64,000 nucleotides of DNA from assembly GCA_013215145.1 (NCBI GenBank), contig JABSRP010000029.1:56922-120921 (forward strand). The letters are read 5' to 3'. The notes beneath the pieces are model-generated. The model saw nothing but the letters and a program-made list of their open reading frames with translations, was not told the DNA's origin and did no database searches. Shown one piece after another: positions 45,175 through 52,720 of the stretch (the first letter of the stretch is position 1; every line of letters starts with the position of its first letter). Made by a program: the position numbers and the translations under genes. The stretch comes from Pseudobacteriovorax sp. GTDB taxonomy: Bacteria > Bdellovibrionota_B > Oligoflexia > Oligoflexales > Oligoflexaceae.

Positions 45175-45324
45175 ATGAAACAAAATGTAATGTCAGCCAT
45201 TGTTATCGAGCCTCAAGAAGAATCCAAAGAGCTTGCTGACGTTGTGGCTTCGATCAGAACCGATGCGGTATTAGGGTCAGAGCTTTACGTTAAAACCGCC
45301 AAGGTCGATTTAGGTGGCGAATAA
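45175..45324 (+). CDS. Pup-like small protein modifier ending in Gly-Gly-Glu
   Basis: 49 residues. ACAGGAG lies 5 nt upstream of the ATG, so translation is well supported. The C-terminus reads LYVKTAKVDLGGE. Actinobacterial Pup ends AYVQKGGQ and is deamidated to GGE before its C-terminal Glu is ligated to lysines; this protein already ends in GGE, so it needs no deamidase. The body is charged (IEPQEESKELADVVASIRTD), compatible with a helical or disordered modifier, though it lacks the long acidic N-terminus of Pup (about 64 residues). The next gene, a PafA/Dop-family enzyme, overlaps it by 11 nt: its GTG start is set within the two Gly codons. Identification as a modifier rests on the GGE end and this linkage; it is inference but strong. 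Confidence 0.78.
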   Translation: MKQNVMSAIVIEPQEESKELADVVASIRTDAVLGSELYVKTAKVDLGGE

Positions 45325-47086
45325 CTCTGACTACTTACTAGGCCAGGAGACCGAACTGGCCATCCGCTTCCGACCTACCGAGTACGGCGAACACCCCGGA
45401 AACAAAGTTATATTCGATACCTTTTATCAAGTCATCCAATCCTTGGTAAAGACCAAGCCAGGAAAACGAAACTTTATCCAAGACCAATTTTTCGTACAGA
45501 ATGGTGGTGCAATGTACTACGAGCATCATCCCCAAAGTCTGCGTAAAGGTCTGATTGAAAGTGCGACCCCCGAATGTCATTCGGCCCACGAATTAGTTCT
45601 TTATCAAAGAGCAGGAGAGAGGCTTCTCACTAAGGCTATGCCGACGGTGACTAAAAGACTCTCCGATATGGGATACGAAGGTGAGCTCAGTCTGATCAAG
45701 AATAGCCGCGATTATGAGGGCAATACCTACGGCAGCCAAGAAAACTATGACTCGTTCCTTGCCGACACCAGAGAGTTGTGGCTACTGAGAGTCATCTTAA
45801 TTAGTCTTATCCCTCTAGCCATTGGCTTTAAAATTTTCTATCTGCTATCTTTGATTCCCTTTGTTTTTTTTGTATTCGTCACGAAACTATTCCTTGAAAC
45901 GATTTTAGTTTTTATGTCTGGCGGACTTCTAAAACGATTTATCAATAAATTTGTTTCCGTGAACACCCTCAGGTCTTTGTTTAGGCAAAGTGCTCAGCGC
46001 CTGACATTTGAGACTGACGATACCGAAGAGTTTTTGCTCAAACTAGAGTATGCAATATTCTATCCGCTGTTCTGGATAAGCTATAAGCCTCTCATCCTAG
46101 TCTACAACCGATTTGCTTTTCGGCGTCAGAGGGAGCAACTTCACGGTCATATAGTATCACGTATCATATACACAGGCGCAGGCTCACTTCTGAAAGAGGG
46201 CCATTTCGTCTTTTCCGAGAAATCTGTGGCTATCAATCACTTTCAACGATCAACGATTCATCGCAACGATAAGCCGTTATTTGATTGCGGCAACCTGATT
46301 AAGGAGTTTGAGCTGGCGATCTGGGAGATGTTCCTATTTCGATTCGGCTCGTGGAAAAGCTTGCTTTCGCGGGACCAACGGCTACAAGTGGCTTTTTCCG
46401 ATTCCAATCGCTCTCATCTTTCAGAGTTTTTAAAGATTGGTGTCACGTCTCTTTTAGTGCGTATGGCCAATGAAAACTATTTAACAGACGCTCCTAGAAT
46501 GAAAAATCCAGTGGACGCCCTACAGATCATTACCCGTGATGTAGGACTTAGCCAGACTGTAGAGCTCGCTAATGGGGAGCCCATGACTGCTATCCAGATC
46601 CAAAACTGGTATTTGCAAAAAGCCAAAGAGTTTCTCAAAGAAAAGACTGTAGGGATCGAAGATCATGAAGTTGTTAGGCTCTGGGAAGAGGTGTTAAAAA
46701 CACTATCTCATGATCCCGAAAAGCTCATTGGCCGGATCGATTGGGTGACCAAAAAGTATTTGCTTCAAACCAGCGGAGAAGGCCTTGATTACTGGGATCT
46801 GAAAAAAATCGACTTAAAGTATCATGAGCTGGGTACGGGTTACTTCGATCAGTTGCAAGAAAACAAGATGACCCTTGATATCTTCACGGATGATGATGTG
46901 GAGACGGCTGTTTATGAGCCTTCCTCACCAAATCGAGTAAAGATAAGATCACGACTCATTCGCAGCATCGCCTTTTCCGATAAGCCAATGACTATTTCCT
47001 GGAGTCAGGCAAAAATTGGTCGATGGAAACCCAAAGTGATTTCACTAGAGGATTATCGCGAAAACCGAGATGATCATATTGTTTAG
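45314..47086 (+). CDS. PafA/Dop-family Pup ligase-like enzyme with a membrane insertion
   Basis: 590 residues, GTG start with AAGG 9 nt upstream. The glutamine-synthetase-like Pup ligase blocks appear in order: LGQETE (Glu12, Glu14), FVQNGGAMYYE (60-70), SATPECHSAHELVLYQRAGERLL (83-105), LIKNSRDYEGNTYGSQENY (127-145), GAGSLL (288-293), FSDSNRSHLSEFLKIG (361-376), NPVDALQIITRDVG (398-411), IQNWYLQKA (429-437), IDWVTKKYLL (475-484) and LKYHELGTGYFDQLQ (501-515). These match M. tuberculosis PafA block for block. No Dop loop is present, so it is ligase-like. Between Tyr145 and Gly288 it has about 115 extra residues with two or three hydrophobic helices (about 156-204 and 245-265), absent from PafA. 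The catalytic Asp of PafA is Glu70 here. It probably ligates the upstream 49-residue protein to targets at the membrane. Confidence 0.85.
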   Translation: MANNSDYLLGQETELAIRFRPTEYGEHPGNKVIFDTFYQVIQSLVKTKPGKRNFIQDQFFVQNGGAMYYEHHPQSLRKGLIESATPECHSAHELVLYQRAGERLLTKAMPTVTKRLSDMGYEGELSLIKNSRDYEGNTYGSQENYDSFLADTRELWLLRVILISLIPLAIGFKIFYLLSLIPFVFFVFVTKLFLETILVFMSGGLLKRFINKFVSVNTLRSLFRQSAQRLTFETDDTEEFLLKLEYAIFYPLFWISYKPLILVYNRFAFRRQREQLHGHIVSRIIYTGAGSLLKEGHFVFSEKSVAINHFQRSTIHRNDKPLFDCGNLIKEFELAIWEMFLFRFGSWKSLLSRDQRLQVAFSDSNRSHLSEFLKIGVTSLLVRMANENYLTDAPRMKNPVDALQIITRDVGLSQTVELANGEPMTAIQIQNWYLQKAKEFLKEKTVGIEDHEVVRLWEEVLKTLSHDPEKLIGRIDWVTKKYLLQTSGEGLDYWDLKKIDLKYHELGTGYFDQLQENKMTLDIFTDDDVETAVYEPSSPNRVKIRSRLIRSIAFSDKPMTISWSQAKIGRWKPKVISLEDYRENRDDHIV

Positions 47087-47128
47087 TCCTGAATCTTCGC
47101 ATTGGCCCACAATGTCATAATAATCGTC

Positions 47129-50100
47129 CTATACAACTCGGCGTCTGATCTTTTGTTTCAACCATGAATACAGGTTTTTGAAGTCCACGATGATGTAATT
47201 ACATGGTGGCAAAACGATAAGGGCGGCAAGTGTTGCTCCCAAAATTCCCCAGCCTATAGAGAAGGCCATAGGTTCTGTATAACCAACCCGTCCTCCCCAA
47301 CCATAGGCCATAGGCATCACCCCACATAGTGTTGTAAGGGTTGTGAGCCAGATCGGTCTAAAGCGAGTCGTAGCAGCAGCAATAAAAGCGCTCATAGTGT
47401 CTGGATACTTGTCTTTCAATGTGAGATTTTGATTCATGGCATAGAGAAGGATGATGGCATCGTTGACGGCAACTCCAGCGACACCGATGACGCCGATGAT
47501 CCCTAAAAAGGTGAAATCATCTCCGTGTAGGAAAAGCGCCCAGATGATGGCACAGGCGGCTAGTGGAATACTTGTGGCTACTAGTAATGGTTGAATCAAT
47601 GACCTTAAGATAATGGCTAGCACCAGCAAAATCAATAAGACGCAAGTGATACCAACTTTAATGGCCCAGGCTTTAGCATCTTCCGCCTGCTCATTACTAT
47701 TTTTTGTTGTAATCGTATAGTCAGCATAGATCGCTTGGATTGGTTCGATGGCTTTTTGCAAAGCTGCCTGGAACTTCGTATCATCGGTAAGGTCGGGGTC
47801 ATAGCGAACATCGATGGTATAGGTGCGTTCGCCTTCGACATGTCTGATGGTTGTAGGCGCTTCAACTTCCTTCCAGGTGCCTAATGCCGGTAACTTGATA
47901 TTGGTGTTGCGCCCACTTAAGATCTCTATATCCTCTAGGTCTTCGTAATCCCAGGAGGTATCTCTTGGATACTCGGTGTATACTTTTGTCGTTTCACCCC
48001 TGAAGCGAATTTCTTTGATCTCTTGCGGCTGGAAGTAACTTGAGATCTGACGGCCTAGCTCCCCTTGGTTTAGGAGATAGCGCTCCAAACTTTCGGGTAT
48101 ACTAAAGAACTGCCACTTTTGGCCGGTTTGAGCACTATCTCCATAAAAAGTTTTATAGCCTTCAATTTTTTTCAATTCTGGCTCAAGATCGGCAATCAAG
48201 GTATCTATATTGATCCGATCATTACCCCTTATAAAAACAGTAAATAGATTTTCTCGCGCCTCATCATTTTCATCTTGAGTCGTGATATGCTCAAATCGTT
48301 CAAATTCCTCGGTGCCGTAGACTTCAATTTGTTTATTTATAAAATCTTTGAGCTCTGCCTTGATGGTTTTAGTATCGGTTCCGTCGCTGTCTTTTCTGAC
48401 CCGCATACTCACGTATCGCGGGTCGTTTACGGTTCGCCCATTGAATCGTGCGCTACCAATTGTGGTAGCGATGGTCATCTTTTCTGCATTTGCCTTTTCA
48501 ATCAGAAAGTTTTGGACTTTCTGGATCGAACGCTCGGTTTCTTCGACGGATTCACTTTCTTTGACAACTAGAAGAATCGACTCAGCCACGGTGCCAATAT
48601 TTAGGTTCATGTTAAAGTTGATATGCTTTTTCGCTAAGTAAATGGTGCCTGCGAAAAATACCGCCGAACCTATAACCACAAGATATCGGAACTTTAGTAG
48701 ATAGCGTAATAGCCACTGGTATAAGCTTATGATCTTTTGGCCAAAGGGAAGCCTGCGATGCCTACTTGGTTTCTTAATAAAATGATGCAAATGGTTAGGA
48801 AGAATAAGAAAACACTCAATCCAACTGACCACTAAGGCAAAGATAATCACGAGGGGAATGGCTCGAAAGACACGTCCAACCTCGTTGTTAATGATAAGCA
48901 TGGGAGAGAAGGCTACAATGGTGGTAATGATGGTTCCGGATACCGGAATCAATAGGTCCTGTGCTGCTCTCTGAGCCGCTTCGTAGGGCGTCGCTCCTGA
49001 GTTGAGAACATCCATATACCTTTCGGTTACTATAATAGCATCGTCCACGAGGATACCAACGACAATAATCATACCGATGACAGAAATCAGATCGATCCTC
49101 ACACCGAACCAATCAACGATCATCAATGTCCCTAAGTAGGCGATGGGAAGTCCTATTGAGGTCATCAGGGCTGGCTTAATCCCAAGAAAAATCGAAAGTA
49201 CGATAATGACAAGGACGAAGCCGAGGACTCCGTTGGTAGATAGGACATCCATTTGCTGCGCGATAAGTTTAGAGGTGTCATATTCGATATCGATCTGTAA
49301 TCCATCGGGGGCTTTTTTATTTAGCTCCTCGATAACAGCTTTGATCTCACGGCTAAGCTGAATAGCATCGCTCTCGGTATCTTTGTATACCGTAAGATCA
49401 ATAAAGGGCTGGCCTGCAAGACGGCTGATCGTCGCAGTTTTCTCTGACCGGTAAGTGATATCCGCAATATCTTGTAGGCGAATGACGTCTCCATCAATAT
49501 TACTCTTTATAGGAACTTGGCTAAGATCCTCGAGAGTTTTCATTCGATTGGCAAGTTCAACGACGACTTGAAAATCTTTTTTATAGAATGAGCCCACAGG
49601 AGCAAAACTCAAAAAGCTATTAATTTTTTGCTGTACGGCCGACATAGTCAGTTCATAGCGTTTCAGTTTTTTAGGATCGACTTCCACGAATAGATGGCGT
49701 TCGGGTAAGGATGAGTTGACACTGATGACACCTTTGGGTTTACGCAGCTCTTTTTTTACAGACTCTAGCCAAAGCCTTTGCGATTCGGACTCATTATCGA
49801 AATTTAAGATATTTAAGGAGTATAAATTAACTCTGTCGACGATAAGTGGGTTGGCTGTAACCTCTCTAGTGTCTGGAGGGAGACTGCTACGAATACTAAG
49901 TAGACGAGCTCGTACCGTATCGACTACGTCCAAATACTCGTCGGGTTTTACATCTAATCGTAGGCGAATGTTAGCACTGCCTTGCCGCGATGCAGATGTC
50001 ATCTTCTTAATTTCGGATATCCCCTCAAGAGCTTCCTCGATGGGATAGGTGAGGTACTGTTCGATTTGCTCGGGACTAGCGCCGGGAAGGATGGCGTTAA

Positions 50101-50242
50101 CAAATATGATATGGACATTTATCTGAGGTTGGATATCTCGTTTCATCTGCATGAAGGAAAATCCACCAATCAGACAGATAAATACCGAAATGAGATTGAC
50201 AATAAACGATTCTCGAATAAAGAAATTAAGCATTTTATTCAT
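47129..50242 (-). CDS. RND-family efflux transporter (AcrB/MexB-like)
   Basis: 1037 residues, the usual size. Twelve membrane helices with two large periplasmic loops; N-terminal NFFIRESFIVNLISVFICLIGG, porter motif AILPGASPEQIEQYLTYPIEEAL, and helix-4 VVGILVDDAIIVTERY with the Asp-Asp pair of the proton relay, mirrored by VAGVAVNDAIILLYAMN in the second half. It exports drugs or envelope molecules using the proton gradient. Starts 4 nt inside the tolC-like gene end (ATGA overlap), so the two are one operon. No periplasmic adaptor (HlyD/MFP) gene is adjacent. Confidence 0.93.
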   Translation of the reverse strand: MNKMLNFFIRESFIVNLISVFICLIGGFSFMQMKRDIQPQINVHIIFVNAILPGASPEQIEQYLTYPIEEALEGISEIKKMTSASRQGSANIRLRLDVKPDEYLDVVDTVRARLLSIRSSLPPDTREVTANPLIVDRVNLYSLNILNFDNESESQRLWLESVKKELRKPKGVISVNSSLPERHLFVEVDPKKLKRYELTMSAVQQKINSFLSFAPVGSFYKKDFQVVVELANRMKTLEDLSQVPIKSNIDGDVIRLQDIADITYRSEKTATISRLAGQPFIDLTVYKDTESDAIQLSREIKAVIEELNKKAPDGLQIDIEYDTSKLIAQQMDVLSTNGVLGFVLVIIVLSIFLGIKPALMTSIGLPIAYLGTLMIVDWFGVRIDLISVIGMIIVVGILVDDAIIVTERYMDVLNSGATPYEAAQRAAQDLLIPVSGTIITTIVAFSPMLIINNEVGRVFRAIPLVIIFALVVSWIECFLILPNHLHHFIKKPSRHRRLPFGQKIISLYQWLLRYLLKFRYLVVIGSAVFFAGTIYLAKKHINFNMNLNIGTVAESILLVVKESESVEETERSIQKVQNFLIEKANAEKMTIATTIGSARFNGRTVNDPRYVSMRVRKDSDGTDTKTIKAELKDFINKQIEVYGTEEFERFEHITTQDENDEARENLFTVFIRGNDRINIDTLIADLEPELKKIEGYKTFYGDSAQTGQKWQFFSIPESLERYLLNQGELGRQISSYFQPQEIKEIRFRGETTKVYTEYPRDTSWDYEDLEDIEILSGRNTNIKLPALGTWKEVEAPTTIRHVEGERTYTIDVRYDPDLTDDTKFQAALQKAIEPIQAIYADYTITTKNSNEQAEDAKAWAIKVGITCVLLILLVLAIILRSLIQPLLVATSIPLAACAIIWALFLHGDDFTFLGIIGVIGVAGVAVNDAIILLYAMNQNLTLKDKYPDTMSAFIAAATTRFRPIWLTTLTTLCGVMPMAYGWGGRVGYTEPMAFSIGWGILGATLAALIVLPPCNYIIVDFKNLYSWLKQKIRRRVV

Positions 50243-51570
50243 GAATAACCCTTGCAGTTTTGTGGAATCGATCCCGCTGCCAGCTCAAGTTGATGTTGAA
50301 GTAAAAAAAGGCTAAGTCGATTGCGAAAGATCGACTCATCTATTTGAAAGACGCTATCTCGTATATCAATATAATCGCGAAGATCAATCTGAAGGATGGC
50401 GAGCAGGCGCTTGGCCTCTTTCAACTTTTTGCCGGCAAGGACTTTACGCTTTGCTAGTAGAGATGCGAAAGACCTTAGATCGTTAATCTCTGCGGTAATT
50501 TCCGTCCTACGATCCTCAAGATTTCTTTTGGTTATCGCTAGCCTTTCCTCAGATGCTGCGATGGCTTGAAAGCTGCGTTTTTGCTCGGCCTTGGGTGCAG
50601 GGTTAAAGTCGTAGGATAATTGAAGGCCAAATATTAGTGCCTGTCTAGTGGGGCTAATATCGCTTTGTGAGTCTTGCCTCGAAATGAAAGCGCCAACATC
50701 AAGGTCTGATTGAATTTTAGAAAACTCCCAAGTCTTTTGCTGTGACGCTTTTGTATCTTGCAATGCCTTGACGTCTGGGTGTATCGCTGTCTTCGTCAAC
50801 GTTAATTCAGATTCCGAAACTTTGGGAATATCAGAAACCGCGGATACGCCCCGTCCCACGGAAGCTGATAATTTGACTAGACCCTGATTTAATGTCGCCT
50901 TTGCTTGGTGTAACAGCAGCTCGTTCGATAGGTGGCTGTCTTGGGTGTTGAGTAGGTCAATCTTTCTGACCAGATTATCTTTATATAATCTCTCAATGCG
51001 TTTCGATAGCTCGAGGGAGCTTTTGAGGCGGGCTTTGCTTATCTTGGCTAGCTTCTGGTTGAGCATCACTTCAGCATACTCTTGAGCCGCCTGGTTGCAT
51101 ACCTGCAATTTGGTTCGCTCGATTTGAGATTTACTGGCTTCTAGACCCAACTCGATGGACTCTTGACGAAGATCATTGGATTTGCCCAAGAAATTTTTCC
51201 ATAAAGACTGAGATACGGTTAACGAGCGATTGCGTTGATTGAATAAACCAAAGTTCTCTTCGGACCAGCGAGAGTTGATGGCAGTGCCTGTCCGCAAACT
51301 CTGTTCCCAGGTGATATCATAGGAGGTATTAAAGGTTTCTTCCGGACCCTGTTCGACGCGACTACGACTGATGTTAGACGACAATCGAGATTGATAAAAA
51401 CTATCGGCCTCTTCCACATTGATGTCAGCTATCCTTAACTGAGACTCTGCTTCAACACGCTCTAGGCTTCTGTCTTGCAAGGATTGGTAATACTGAGAGA
51501 GAGTTAAAGTTTCACCTTGAGCCTGATGAAGGCCCAACAGGCTTAGAACTAGGATACTGATGAAACGCAT
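50239..51570 (-). CDS. TolC-like outer-membrane efflux channel
   Basis: 443 residues from the ATG at 51570 (GGAGG upstream); an earlier in-frame start at 51627 would add residues before the signal peptide. Signal RFISILVLSLLGLHQAQG, then the duplicated OEP pattern of long helices alternating with short strands (for example VEEADSFYQSRLSSNISRS, VCNQAAQEYAEVMLNQKLAKISKARL, DLLNTQDSHLSNELLLHQAKATL). It forms the trimeric exit duct for the RND pump encoded next. Upstream lies the sigma-factor gene end, with a gap of about 230 nt. Confidence 0.85.
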   Translation of the reverse strand: MRFISILVLSLLGLHQAQGETLTLSQYYQSLQDRSLERVEAESQLRIADINVEEADSFYQSRLSSNISRSRVEQGPEETFNTSYDITWEQSLRTGTAINSRWSEENFGLFNQRNRSLTVSQSLWKNFLGKSNDLRQESIELGLEASKSQIERTKLQVCNQAAQEYAEVMLNQKLAKISKARLKSSLELSKRIERLYKDNLVRKIDLLNTQDSHLSNELLLHQAKATLNQGLVKLSASVGRGVSAVSDIPKVSESELTLTKTAIHPDVKALQDTKASQQKTWEFSKIQSDLDVGAFISRQDSQSDISPTRQALIFGLQLSYDFNPAPKAEQKRSFQAIAASEERLAITKRNLEDRRTEITAEINDLRSFASLLAKRKVLAGKKLKEAKRLLAILQIDLRDYIDIRDSVFQIDESIFRNRLSLFLLQHQLELAAGSIPQNCKGYS

Positions 51571-51778
51571 CGGTAGGTGTGCCTCCAAAAGCTGATAAAG
51601 ACCTATGGCCCAGTGCCCGCGCACCATATCTTAAGACAGTCGGAATAGCTAGCATTAAATGCTTATGCGACAAAAAGAAGTGACCTTGGGCAACTATGTA
51701 CTAGAATGCCTATATCATTGAACTTATGGTTTTGATGAGGAGAGAGACATTTTTTTTGCACGAGAGACTTTAGGAAGG

Positions 51779-51802
51779 AGGTGCGGCTTTTATGACGCAC
51801 CT
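51779..51802 (-). terminator. Hairpin at the end of the sigma-factor gene
   Basis: On the minus strand AGGTGCG (51802-51796) pairs with CGCACCT (51785-51779). It begins at the stop codon of the sigma-factor gene. There is no T-run, so termination may be rho-dependent or absent. Confidence 0.4.
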
Positions 51803-52370
51803 AGTGGGCTCCCACCAATAACTCGGCTTTTTGCGAGGCGATCGAGACAATATCCTGGCAGCGACAATGCTTAGTATATCGCGCACGAAAACGCCTGAGG
51901 TGCGAGGTTACGGTATTAAGATTCATGCCTAAGTCTTGTGAGATATCACGAGAATTGCGGCCTTTGATGTAAAACATTTTGGCGACTGATGTTTCCTGCC
52001 CTGGTTTTGCATCGCTAATATAGTCATCCAAATGATTCTGTCCTAACTCTTGTTTGATCTTTTGTAAGATATCAGCGGTTCTTGTTTCGCCTTGCATGGT
52101 CAAATGATGCTTAATTTGACCAGTGTTTTGAGTCATCGTGCTTGATTTTCTGATTTTGTTGATACATTCGTTTTTCACGATAGTTGTGAGCCATGCGTCG
52201 ATGGAAACGACATCGTCAAGCTTTTTGTTATGCTCGATGGCTTTTTCGAAGACAGATTGAATCACATCTTCTGTATCCTCTGCATTGAGGCGGTACTTTT
52301 TCGCAAGGCTTTTTAATCGTCCTGAAGATGTTACATATACCTTTTCTAGATTATTGGGCTGCTGAGACAT
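51801..52370 (-). CDS. ECF-type sigma-70 factor
   Basis: 189 residues. Region 2 is visible in NAEDTEDVIQSVFEKAIEH and SIDAWLTTIVKNECINKIRKS. Region 4 helix-turn-helix is in VAKMFYIKGRNSRDISQDLGMNLNTVTSHLRRFRARY. No anti-sigma factor lies next to it; a small RsbU-like phosphatase and 7TMR kinases in the window could regulate such factors indirectly, but there is no direct evidence. The last 15 residues (LLVGAH) extend beyond region 4. The start is weakly supported by GGAAAG. Confidence 0.88.
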   Translation of the reverse strand: MSQQPNNLEKVYVTSSGRLKSLAKKYRLNAEDTEDVIQSVFEKAIEHNKKLDDVVSIDAWLTTIVKNECINKIRKSSTMTQNTGQIKHHLTMQGETRTADILQKIKQELGQNHLDDYISDAKPGQETSVAKMFYIKGRNSRDISQDLGMNLNTVTSHLRRFRARYTKHCRCQDIVSIASQKAELLVGAH

Positions 52371-52720
52371 CGGTTTATGACTTTCCTGTATGATGGATTA
52401 ACGAACGAAGCCGCATAAGGCTATGCTTCCCTTTGAGCAAGGGCGGTGCCAGTCGTTGTTCGTCAAAATCTAGGAATTAGCGAAGGTGAAAAATAAAAGA
52501 TATCAGATGGTTATCTAGGTGTGTGCCAGTTTGGTCGTGGTCACGCTGTCCAGTCTAAAAGAAATAGTTGTAACCTTTAGATAACATTCAGGACTCACAT
52601 CCCTCACAATTAACTTGTTGTTATGAGACGTTGCCTTTTCTACCGCAATTCAACATTTATCGGTGGAAGATTCTCGATCCAGGTCACTGGGACCTTTAAC
52701 TATGTCTTTAAAACGTCTGC
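52371..52720. other. Intergenic region between sigma-factor and kinase genes
   Basis: 350 nt with no credible gene. It should hold the promoter of the sigma-factor gene (minus strand). No clear promoter hexamers or hairpins were found. Confidence 0.4.

Noticed and set aside
45314..47086. Considered as an ordinary membrane protein or glutamine synthetase
   Set aside because: The ordered PafA/Dop blocks are specific, and the hydrophobic segment is an insertion between them.
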